From the NCBI RefSeq assembly GCF_001577835.2, contig NC_029529.1, positions 11,419,380 to 11,483,379 on the forward strand: 64,000 bases of DNA, in the 5' to 3' direction. Positions 12,001 to 24,000 of this stretch are shown here, in pieces. The notes below the pieces were generated by a model. It saw nothing but the letters and a program-made list of their open reading frames with translations, searched no databases and was not told the origin of the DNA. A program made the position numbers and the translations under genes. This DNA is from Coturnix japonica. Its lineage: Eukaryota > Chordata > Aves > Galliformes > Phasianidae. Position 1 is the first letter of the stretch, and each line of letters starts with the position of its first letter.

Positions 12001-15000
12001 ATCCCTTCCCTCGCTGGAAAACCCCTGGTCACGCAGCTGCCAAACCTCTGTGTCAATATGAGTTTGGAATTACCACCTCAGCTAAGCCAGTGGAGCAAAG
12101 CCTGGTGCTTTTTGGAAGGCAGAATGCCCTTCCTATGGGCAGAGCTCTGTGGTACAGGGGTGGCAGTGTGATGAATCAGGAGGTTCTGGTGCCCACTGGC
12201 CTCCATCCTCCTGACCCCTCTATTCCCATCCCTATTGCAGGCTTCTCTCTGGGACCAGTTGGGTCAGCTCCCCAAAGCAGCAGCTGGGTGCTGCCCCATA
12301 CGTGTCCCTTTGTCCCCTCCTCACTTGCTGCCCCATCTTGTCCCCCCCCCTCCAGGCATCATCTCATTGTGCAAACGTTTCAGTTATGTGGCCTAAATCT
12401 GTAGCATGAAACAAGCCATCATCACCAAGCTCTCCTAATTGGGCCCTCCTACTGGGCAGCCCGATAATGAGTTTTCCCAGTTATAATAGGGCCTCTCCTA
12501 AAACGCAGAGAGAAATACAGCGCTCACCCATTCCAAATCAAAGCAGTGGTTCCAAATGCCAGCCAAGCACTGATGAACCCCATCCAGGTAACGCTGCTGT
12601 TGTGTTTGCAGGTGAAGGAACTGACCAAGTACCTTGATCCCAGCGGGCTCGGGGTCATCAGCTTTGAAGATTTCCACCGTGGGATCAGAGCTATCAGAAA
12701 TGGAGGTGAGCTGGGTGCTGTGCTCTGTGTTCTGGGTGCCATTGGGGGGGGGTCATTGTGCACCAAGGGCTGCTCCAGTGCTGCCCTCGATGCGCTTGGC
12801 ACGAGAGCTCCCAGAGTGATGCTTTAATACTGTGTTACCTGGCTGGATGGCTGAAGGAGGGAGGAAAATAAAACCCAGATGAGCAATAAAATAATCCCCC
12901 AAAACACAGAACATCTCAAAGGCAAACACTGGGAGGTCGTTTGGGGGCACGGCTGTTGGTAAGGGTATGGGAAACACTGGGAGGCTCCTGCTGAGCAGAT
13001 GTAACTTTACATGTGCAAATAGGAAGTGCCACATTTGCACGTTAATCCATTCTGCTTCCAGCAGGGCCTGGCTTAAATTTCACCTCATGCTTTGTGTGTG
13101 TGTGTGTGTGTGTGCTGCACATGGAGCTCCTGAGCACCAACACCATCCACAGCCATTGCTGCCCATGCAAACCAACTTGATTCAGGAGCAGAAACCCTCT
13201 GACAAGGTTCTGTTTGTTGCCCATATCTCCTTCCTACCCCACAGCCCGTCTGTGTGCAGCCCTGCCCGCAGCAATGGGCCATTGCAGCTCCCAGTTTCCC
13301 TGATGCAGGAGGAAATGCAGCAATGCTATTAATTCATAATAAATTGCCACTGGAGTCGGGCGTGTTTGTGAAAGCTCTGGCTTGTGTTTCTCTTCAATAA
13401 TTCATCACCATCGTATTGTGCTGTATTAATTGAATGGAAAAAGCAGATCTGGGTGAAGCTTTTAAGATCCTATTTATTAACCTAGTAAGAGATTGCTGTG
13501 TGTTTATCACGGTGGTTAAGCGTGGCAGGCCTCTCTTCTGTTGCAGGCACTGAACAGCTGTGAGAAGAGCAGAGTTAAATCTCACCAGCAGGGCTTGGAA
13601 TGAACATGAGGGTTTCGTTGCTGCTTTTGAGATGCCCAGTATTGATCATCCCTTTGCAAAGACAGAAGCCCGCTGCTGGGGGTACCTTATAATGAGGCTT
13701 TGTTAACAAGCTGGGCCTTTTTCTAGCTTGAGAGAGTCCTGTTGTATTTCCTGGTAGCCTGAAGCTCTTTGGTCCTTTGCTGCGAGTGAGACCTGATGTA
13801 AGATTAGTGGTTCCTGTGGGTTGTCCAGGTGGTGCTGATTGCTCAGAGCTGTGGCTTAAGGAAGGGCACAGGGGGGTGGCAGTGTCCCAGAGCACACATG
13901 TCCCATGTGGTCCCTTCATGTCCCACCCCAGCATCTCAGGCAGCCTCACTAATGAGCTGGGTGCTGATTTGGGAGCAAGGAGGTGGCGCTTTGCTCCCCA
14001 CACATGGAGGGAGAAGGCAAGGAGGAAACCTTGGACCTCACAGTGCCTGCCATAGGGTTGGGAAGGGTTTCTTTCAGGGGATGTTCTGCTTTCCTTTCCC
14101 TTTCCCCACCTCCTGGAGGCTCTCCCTAGGGGGAGTAGCTGTGATTTCCCTCAGCTCCTATGGACTAACTTGGCAGCCTGAAGGCATGCTTACAAAACCA
14201 GCAAAACCTGTATCGTCAGCTGCTTTCCTTACACCTGCCTCCATGTCCCGCTGGCCTTTACACACAGGGAGGATGCTGAACCCTCACTATTCCCATACCA
14301 GCTGCTTGAGCTGCAGAACACAGCGCTGTGCCATCTGTGGTCTGCAATGCTGTGGGTCTGAGCCTTGCTGCTGGCAGCTGCTGTCCAGCTGGTGATGCCA
14401 ACCATGGGGATAAGGAGCAGAACAGCTCAGATTGAAACTCAGCACAGGATCGAGGTGTGGATGGCATGGGGCTGAAAAGCCAACCAACCCCCAGGGCTGG
14501 AGCTCTGGGCAGTGCATTGCTGCAGGCAGGGCTGGCTGCTGTGCTCAGTTCAGGTTAGTGCTGTGTGAGGCAGGGCAGGGTGTGTTCCTGGAGCCCTCAG
14601 CATCATCCGACCGCTCCGCACCCCAAACAAAAGGAGCTCTGTGCAGCCAGGGCGGCCCTGAGCCATCAGGGAGGGTCAGAGGATGGAAATAGTCAAATCT
14701 TGTTTTTTTTCTTTAAAAGAAAAAAAAAAAAAAACCCCACAAAAAATATTGAGCTAAAAGCTCTTTGGATTTGGAAAGATGGAAAATCCAGCTGCGGAGC
14801 CAACACCCAAACCTGGAAGCTGTAACGGAGTTCCTGCCTGCGGGAAGCGCTGGCTGCAGTGAGTGGGGCACTGGCTGGGGGATGCTTGGGAGCTGTGGGG
14901 CTGGGAGCTGTGGGGCTGGGATCTGTGGGGCTGGGAGCTGTGGGGCTGCCACGGCTCTGCCCCAGCTCTGCAACACACCACTGTAGGTATCTGCCCCATC

Positions 15001-18000
15001 TGACAAGGTGTGCCACCACCTGGTTCGTGTGTAGCACCTTTCTTTGTAAGATCTGCATTGCGGATGGCTTCTGCTCTGTGCTTTCCTTGCACGGGGATAA
15101 TTCCAGAAGCCGAAGCGTGCATTCCCTTATATGCTCCCAATCCAGCAGTTATGTGAGGCTGCGTTTGTGCAGCAATAAATATGGCAGTGTTTGCAATGGG
15201 ATGCTGCTAACGTCAGAGCCTGCTGCTGTCAGCAGGGCTGCCTGCGCCCCATTTGCCGTGGCAAGGAGTTTGCTTTTTAATAGGTGAGACCTCACCGAAG
15301 CCCAGCAGATGGAAGGAGAGCTCCTGTGTGCATTGAATGACTTGGAGAGCATCTGGCACTGCTGGGAATGCTTCGCACTTGGGTGATCAGCTGATCTCTT
15401 TATCCCTGCATTGCTGCAGTCAGTGCCTTCCCACTGGTCCCACCTTCCTCCCATCAGGGAGACAACTGGTGGCTGCTGAAGGGAGAGCAGATGCCTCTTT
15501 GTGTTGGGCCGTCACACACAGCACCAGGGCTGCCATGAATGGGAAATCAAGGTTGATTCATGAGCAAGAATGAGATGGGAATTGCTCTGATTGCATCTTG
15601 CTCTGCTCTGGCGTATTCTGGATGAGGAGTTTGTGACGGTAGCTGTTAATTCTGCCACCGAAAGGAGTGAAGACTTAAATGCTGTATTGAGATGCATATC
15701 TAAGGGGTGGAGGGGGGGGTGAAATCTTCCTGCTCTTTGTAGTGCTGCTGGTTGCAGATCAGACTTCACATCCCCGCCGTGCAGAGGGATGCACTGAGCG
15801 GTTGCTTGTTAAGGGTGGAGCCCATGTGTTTGCAGTGTGTGACCCCTCCTGCTGGGAGCAAGAAGCTGAGCCTTTCTTGGAAGAGCTGAGCTTGGTTTTC
15901 TCTTGAAATAGCACTGCTTCAACTATTGGATTGGATACAACTGAGCCCGTCCCTTTGAGCCAGCTTCTGCTGCCGGACACGTGCAGCTGCTGGGCCAGCT
16001 TCAAAAGGGATGCTCCCTCAGATGCCTGTTGCCAAACCCTTTATCACCCCTTTAGAAACAAGGAGAAAGCTGCACCTGCTTGGACTGTGCTTAGAAATGG
16101 TAGCTCTGTGTGGCTCCTGCCTTGCAGGGTTGGGGTTCTGCAAGCTCCAAGTGCTTTGCAAGGGCTGACATGCTGCAGGGAGCACTGCTGGCTTGTATTT
16201 CCCTTCATTGACGTAAACAGCCGGGACTGTTCCTGTCCGTACCTTGGCAGCTCAGAGGAGGGTTGCATCAGAGCTGAAGCTGGCCTGCCCCGTGCCTTAG
16301 CAGGGATTTGGTCTTCCCCAAACCAGCCCAGCAAGCAGCGTGGTGCAGTGACCTACTTTTAGGAGGAGCACAGGAGCGTTACAGTGTCCGGAGGCCTCGC
16401 AGCTCAGCCATGGGAATGGCAGGGAGTTACTCAGATGTGCTGCTGTAAAGCTGCTGCTAAGGCTGAGCAGCCCTCGGGCTCAGCAGAACGTGAGATTTGC
16501 CCAGGAATCTGTTGGCGTTTTCAGGATTCTTTCTTTGTGGATGTTTTCAGTGTCTGTGCCAGAGGAATTTTGCTGCAGCGGAGTGTAACAGGCAGCACAC
16601 AAAACCTGAGGGATGCCCTGTTCATAGCAGTGTGGAGCTGCCCCTTGTTTATCATTGCAAGTGGCTGCTCCGTGATCAGATCTTGTCCTCAGCCCTGGGG
16701 ATCAGCTTGGGCTGCAGCCTCAGCCTAGGTTAAAAAACCAACCCATTGCTTCTCCACTTCTGCTGTTCTGGACTTAGTTTTGTTCTTGCAGTCAATAGAG
16801 GTCAGCAGGAATGATGTGACAGCACCCAGCAGGAACGCTTCTGTTGGGCCAGGGGGGACCTGGAGAGCATTGCTGACCTGGAGAGCATTGCTGACCTGGA
16901 GAGCATTGCTGACCTGGAGAGCATTGCTGCTGCCACCTCTCAGCCCCTTGGATCCACTCCGAGCTGTAACTCTGCTGAGTTTAAGATGCTTTGAATGAAG
17001 CACCAATGGATTTTGGAGGCTGGTACTGCACGCTGCTCTGCCATGGCCAGCAGTGGGGTATGTGCTGCAGTGGACACAGTGTCTCCTGGCAGCACAACCA
17101 TGCTGGCCTTGGAGGTGTGAGATGGCATGAGTGCTCCCTTCAGACACAGCTCAACATCTCTCCTCATCTGATGCATTTGCTTCCCTGGCTTCACCACAAA
17201 TGCAGGTTGAGTTCTGGTCAGGACGTTTCATTCTTCTGTCCTCTGAGCTCAAACCCACCTGTTTTATAGATCACTATATTTAGTTTTTACTGCTGATTTT
17301 GTAACTTACCTAGATTCAGAGGCGCTGCACTTATCTTGGATACAGTCCTCCAGGTGTTTGTAGGCACGGTGCTGCAGGATGAGATGGGGAACGTGGGGTT
17401 GGTTTGAGCTGGGTTGTTTGATTGCTGCAGATGGGAGCTCTGAACTGGAGCTGGGTTGGAGGTCAGCAATGGGACGGTGCTGTGCCATGGCACAGGGCTG
17501 GCAGTGAGGAGGCAAACAGCAGCTTGCTTTCTGCCTGGGAGAAGGCACATTTGGGCTCCTGGAGTGGTGTTTTTATTACTTTTATTTTGCACATAGGTCT
17601 AGGTATAGGCATGGTGCATTGCCACCATGGATGCAAAACCCCCTGAGCACTGTCATGTTTCACACTTGCCTTGTTTCCAAGCAGCCCATGGAGGCAGCTC
17701 AGCCTGCAGTGGTTGCCTTCTCTATATCCAGCCATATCTTCACGCTGCCTTCCTGCTGTCTGTGCCGGCCAGCTTTATTACCGTGCTGAATAATTCAGGT
17801 CTGTTAGCTGCACGTAATCCATACTGTTGGGATCGCTCTGAGTTTGTGGCTCTGTGGCTTGCAGCAGGATGTGTTGGCAGATGACTTAAATACTTCTGAA
17901 AGGCTGTGTTTTTCTAGGTCATTCCTACACGGAGCCGATAAAACTGGCTCTGTTTCTGACCCGTGTGGCACTCCAGCTCTTCACTCAAGGTGCCTTTTCA

Positions 18001-21000
18001 CCCAAACGCTGTCTTTTGAAAGCAGTTTTTGCAGTCTATTTCAGGAGCCCTCTGTGCCCCGCTCCTTCTTTGCCTGCAGCTCTACGCTGTGCTGAGGTTC
18101 CTGAAAAGCCCATCACAGCTCCCAACCCTTCTGAGGAGCATTGAGACGATGGATGTGTGGGGGAAAAGGGAGCACTGTGGCTGGACCTGCAGCAGTACGA
18201 GGCCAGGAGCTCCCATCTCCGGGCTGTGCTCAGTGCTGTCTGCCTGGGATGTGATCTTTGGTGGGGTTTGAATGGTCCCATGCTGGGCTGTGGGGAACAT
18301 CAAGGGTATGAATAGGTGTCAGAGTGATGCTGCAGAGGCCTCATTGTTGATTAAATTGATTTTTTTCCCCCCCAGTTTCACTTTAGCTTCACTGGGTGAG
18401 GGAAGGAGGATGCTGTAGGAAATCAGGGCTGAACACAGGAGGTGCACATCTGCTTGTGGTGGGGAAGGGATGTGGCATAGGCTTGGAGGAGAGCAGAGTG
18501 CTGCTGGGGTTTGTGCTCCCACCCATCCCTCACTGTGTGCTGCTGGTGTGGGGCTGCTGCTGCCATCCTGCACCCCTCACCTGGCAGAGCAGTGAGGGGC
18601 TCTTGGGTTTGGGGCTCCTTTGGATGGGAATTTGGAAGCTTAATGCAGCCTATTGAGCTGGGAGACTCGCAGGCGAGCTCTCCATGGCAACTCTACCCTA
18701 TACACAAAGCACCATATGGCTTTTTAGGAGGGGGAGGGAAGGGGTTGAGCAGAAAATTCAACCTTTGTTGTTTGTTGTTTTGTTCCTTTTGGCTCTCCCA
18801 GTGGAGCAGGGGGAGACGGGAGCATCACGCGCTGTCCCCGGGGTGTGCCACCAGCAAGGGACATCTCCAAGGGTCCCCCTTGCTCTCAGCGATGGAGCTG
18901 GCCGTGCAGATGAGCCCTGCTGGTGCACGGAGCAGCCAGATGGAGCAGCCAGCCTTGGGCTCACCCGGTGCCAAAGGGCTCCTCAGTGCTGGTTTGGGCA
19001 GAGCTGTGCTGGAGGCAGCTGATGGCAGCGAGCTGTTTGCCCACGCTTTCTACCTCTGCTTCCAAAGGGAGCTGGCAGCTTTCTCCTGATTGCAGATCCT
19101 CCCTTTACAAGCCCCTCGGGAAGGAACGAGCTGAATAAATATCTTTATCTGCGTCTGTAGGAAATCAGGAGCTTTTCGTGCCTCTACTTAGAGGGGGAGG
19201 AAAAGAAGCAATGGAGGGATGAGCGGAAAGGAGCTGCCTGTGTCTGGCTCTGTTGCTCCAGGGCATCCCTGGCTCCTGGGGGGGCTGCTGGCCTCAGTCA
19301 TCAGGAGAGGTGGCTGTTTGTCCCTGCAGTGTGTTGGCAGTGTGATGCGTTGTGGGCTCTCCTGGCAGTGGGCAGAAGGTTTCTTGGTAAGCCCAAGGTG
19401 TTTCTCTGGCTATACAGCCAGCAGGTGCCTGTCCCCATCCCTGGTGGGAGCTGCCACTGAGGTTGCTCTCATGTCTGCATAGCGAGCAGATGATTAAAGA
19501 GAAGGCTCAAGTGTGCACTGCATGGTGCTCTGCCCAGGGAAAGGTAGGTGAGCGTATAAGAGAGAGAGCACTGAGCAACGTGCTCAGGGGCCCCAGCAGC
19601 AGGGACTGAAGTCAGAAACTGCAAACAAGAGCATCTTTCATCTGCTGGAGCCACAGCCCTGCAGCAGGTTGGTTTAGAGCAGTCACCGTGTGCCCCTTTC
19701 TGGAAAAGCAAAATCTGCCTTGTGCCTGGCTTTGATTTGCAGCCAGATCCATGGGCTCAGGGCTCATGTCAGTCCTTGTACTGTCTTTCATGGCCCCAGG
19801 TGATGGGAGTGCATGGGGGCAGCAGGTGAGTGGGGGGCTCTGCTGCCCTGTGCCTGCAGCACTTGGCTCAGCTCTGGTTGCATCCCCTCCCTCCTAAACC
19901 CATGGGATCACAGAGCTTCCCTGGGAGCTCAGCATAGCGCTGCCTGGCCAGGCTTATGGACACGGAGCGAGCACGGCGCTGCAGCGCTCACAGCTCCGAG
20001 CTGTGTGGGTTCCAGCCTGCTATTTATTTTGGGACTGCAGCAGCTGATCTTGATTTGGTATTTCCAGTCTGTGATGTAGGTCGTGTGCTGGATTGGGCAT
20101 TAGCTGTTGCTTGAAGGAGCATGGGGAATTTGTGATTCTCTTGCTCTGTCAGAGGGCTCGGAGCGATGCTGACCCGCGTGGCTGCAGCTGCATTTGGGGG
20201 TGGGAGAAGGAGAGGGGGGTGGTTTTAAAGACACCTCCTTGAAAGCTCCCATTTTTGCTGTCCTCCTGCGAGGGCGGCTCCTGCTGTGCCTGGGCACGGG
20301 AGGAACAGGCATGACAAGAGCTTGGGTGCAGCCTGCCTTCCCTCCCCGCTGTTCCCATGGTAGTTGGCTGTCACACACAGAACAAACGTGTTCCCTGCCC
20401 ACAGCGGGATTGGAGCCTTCTGGGAGAAGATTAAGAGGATGCAGGAAGCAGAGATAGGGAAGAAAGCAGGAGAAGCAGCAGAAAGCATGGTGGGGTAGGG
20501 CCAGGTCCGTGCATTGGCCCCATAGGAGCAGCAAGGGGCCACGTGGCAGCAGCACCCCAGTTGCTTTCCGACCTTGTGGAGGTGGGATGCCTGGAAGCAA
20601 AGGTCCTTCCCAAAAGCTGAGGGTGCCAGCGTGTGCAAAAGGAAGTTCTCATCCTTCTGCTGTCATGCTTCCCTGGTCATGACTTCCTTGGATGGAGTGG
20701 GTTTCCTTTTGGTGAATCTCCTGCTTTTTTTTTCCTTTTCCTCTGCAGACCCTGACAGCCAGCTGTATGATATGGGATATAACCCCGAGGAGGAAACCCC
20801 GGCCTGTCCTGATGAATTTGATGACTTCGTCACGTTTGAGGCAAGTATGAGCACCGTGGTTGTGTGTGTGCAGAACAAGTGGTGCACGGGGGGGTGGGCT
20901 GAGGGGCAGGGATTGCAGCAGGGGGCTTAAGGGTGGATAACAAGTGAGTTCTGTCATCTATAGGCCAGAGAGTTTGCGTGAATTTGATGTATTTAAAGCT

Positions 21001-24000
21001 GGTGTTTGAGCAAGAATCAGCTTGGTGTGATGCTGTCTGAGCTTGTGGGGTGCCAGAACGTGGTGCCATAGGGCGGAGGATGGAGATGCTCTTTGGGATG
21101 GGATGGGCTTGGGCTGGGTTTGGCTCCGTTCTGGGGTTTCTGTTGTTGGACAATGTGAGCCCAGGTTTGAACTGAAGCAATTCCAGCTGCAGGGCGCAGA
21201 CATTGGTGCTCAGTGCTGTGCAGCCAGCAGAAAGTAGAACCAAAGACTAAATGCAGATTTCCTCTTCATTCTTGGGGTCGATCAAGGATGCTCAACTGAT
21301 GCTTCCTTCTTTTTGCTGAAGCTGTGGTCTCCATCCCTCCTCTCTCTCCTGTATTTCTTAGCACTGGAGCAAGTTGCTGTAGTGTCCCCAGCTAAAAGGA
21401 GCTGCTGTTATGGGACCTGTTTGCTGTGGATGGGGTTTGCAGCTTTGCTTTCTTGGCTTCCCCAGTTCTTGCTCTCTGCCCTCCGGCCCAAAGCAGGAGG
21501 TGCTGCGTGTGCTGCTGCCCCATGTGGGCACTAAATAGCAGCCTTCTGCTTTTCTTTCTTCAAGCTTTTGTCTTCAGGATTGTGACTTTTGTTGCTCTTG
21601 GTTGCATGGTTTTACCATACAAGTAGTTGTTTCCAAAGGGCCTTTCAACCTGTGTTGCATTTGTGTGCAAATACACACATCCTTGCTGTACGGTCTGTTA
21701 TGTGCCATATAACTGAATAGCTGAAGCTATTCTTTCAGGTTTCCTGGTGATACAGTGGGTGTTGGGCAGCTCGTTTCCCCTTGTTGGTGAGAAGCACAGG
21801 CCTGTTACTGGGTCACCTTGTTTCCAACAGCCATTGGGTCCCCCAGTGTGCACCCAGCCTGGCACAGGGTGATGCTGACACCCCAACCCTTAGGTGACCA
21901 GAAGGAAAAGGTGATGAATCCTGAAACATCCTTCCTAGAAAGATGGAAATGGATCCTTGTACTGAATTCAGGCTGATCTTCAAAAGATAGAGCTCTGTTG
22001 GTGCCTTTGTTTAATGTGCCAGGGAAGAGTTACCCTTGTTGTCTTGGAGACGTGGTTTGGAACACTGCAAGAATTTCATAGGGATTCAGCAAATGGGAAC
22101 GTGATGGAGAAATACGTGAAAATAAACGGGCATCGTGGGGGGGGTGTGCTGCCTTCTTATCTCACTGAGCTCTCACTGTGTGCTGTGCTGTGCTGGGGGT
22201 GCTGAGCTGAGTTGGGCACCCATCTACACAGCCACGGAGCTGAGAGCTGCTGCTGTATGGCATTATTGTATTGGGGGTGTTGGATGTGCCCCCCCTTAGC
22301 TGTGCAGATTGACAGGGAGTGCCCAGCTCTTGCAATTGCTGAGGCCTTGACAGAGAGCATTTCTGCTAAATGTTTGTTCAAACAAGTGTAAACAAGTGCT
22401 TTAAGCAGCCTAAATGAAAATGCCTTCTCTTTGTTAATGAGGTTGCTCTTCTTGGTGAGTCATCCCTCCCCTCTTTTGCTGGCTGTCATCAGAGGGCTGA
22501 ACAGCAAGGAAAGCCCTCAGCATCCATCCAGCACTGGAGTCTTACAGCTCTGCAGAACCTTAGAGTCATTCAGGTTGGAGGTGACCTCTCAGATCCAGGT
22601 CCCCACCCCACTGTGCCCACTGCCCACATCCCTCAGTGCCACATCCCCACAGCTCTGAACACCCCCATGGACAGTGACCCCACTGCTCCCTGTGCAGCAG
22701 TGCCAGCACGTCACCATTCTGTCTGAGAAGGAACGTTTCCTAACACCCAGCCTGAACCTCCTTGGTGCAATTTGAGGCCGTTGCCTCTCATCCTAGTAGA
22801 GCCAATGTTTGCATTCCTTGCAAGGGCATAAAAGCTTCTTGATGGGGGCAGGGTCTGAGCTTTGTGCTTCACACAGGGACCCAATTCAGCTGTCTGTGTG
22901 ATATCTCAGCTTTTAGTTCTGCAGCCCTGGGTGATGCTTTGCTCCCTGTTTGTGGTGGAGGTGTGATGGCTGCAGGACAGCTCTGCTTTTCTGCTGGGAT
23001 CTGCCACCTAATGATAACCACAGTGATTTGGCTGCACTGCCTGCATCCTTCATCCCAAAGCAGCCTGGAGAGAGCTTGGAGTCTGCCCATCCAGCCACCT
23101 GAATCCTTGCCTGCGTTGTTCCCCCAGGCTGTGAAGGTGAAGCATTGCTGCTGAATAAGCATAGGTGAAAGTTGTGTGAGCTTGAACAGCACAGAGTCAT
23201 GTGGGCCAGTCACTTTGGAGGTGCTGGGACTTCTTTGTAATGCCCAGCAGGAGGAAAGGTGCATCTGGGGCTAGATGCCTGCTGTGCTTTGCCATAGAGC
23301 AGGGGCTCTCTCCTGGGGTAGCTGAGCCCACTGGAGCAGAGTGGAGCAGATCAGGCTGACTCTCCTCCATCCCTGCATTAATAGAAGGACTCTCCCAAAA
23401 TGAAAGCAAACCACAAAAATGGGGCGTGCAGCCACAGTTCCTCTGGGATTGGGCATGGAGATGTGTGAACTTCGGTGGGTCGGAGGAGAGGCAGCGTTGG
23501 TGCACAGCTGTGCTCCAGAAAGGCTGCCCAGGAGCACAGCAAACAGCAGCAATGCCAACTTCAGCCAAGGGAAGGTAGGGAGACCTTTATGAGTTGGGCA
23601 GAACGGGGCAGCTGAACTGCAGGAGGTGAATGGAGGTGCACGGTGCATGCAGGGCTGTTGCCATCTGCTGGGCAATCGATGGGGCAGCCTCGGTAGCAGC
23701 GAGGAAGGGTGTATCAGATGCAGGAGGAACTCATGGCACAGTGGGAGTGGATCTGGGCAGGAGAGCGGCCCTTGGTGAGGTCCCAGGGGTGGTTTTATGG
23801 AGGGGAACCCCAGCTGTTCCCAACCTGCCCGGCCAGAGGCACAGCACAGCCTGTCGTCACTCAAAACTGTTGCATCTGTTGAAGGTGTAATTTCTTTTCA
23901 TGCGGAGTAACTGAGTTCGGTGCTTCTCAAAGGGCAGAAGTCACAGTGAGGCAGTTTAAAGCCACGTTGTTGAGTTTCTCCAGCAGCCCAGAATGACTGT

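Larger units (their letters stand above)
12706..20748 (+). other. RAB11FIP3 intron 2
   Basis: Eight kilobases, no supported exon. It contains a TG microsatellite (13093-13114), an AT-rich candidate conserved element (13319-13530), an A/T hairpin (14702-14736), a 16-bp tandem array (14887-14948) and a perfect 18-bp x 4 array (16857-16928). Several open frames pass through it but none continues a known RAB11FIP3 sequence. Confidence 0.6.

Noticed and set aside
14880-14950. CRISPR-like spaced repeats
   Set aside because: Direct tandem repeats with no spacers in a vertebrate genome; the same holds for the arrays at 16857, 28455 and 58711.
18511-19089. 192-residue open frame in RAB11FIP3 intron 2
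   Set aside because: No splice-site support and no resemblance to RAB11FIP3 or another protein I know; length is compatible with chance in GC-rich DNA.
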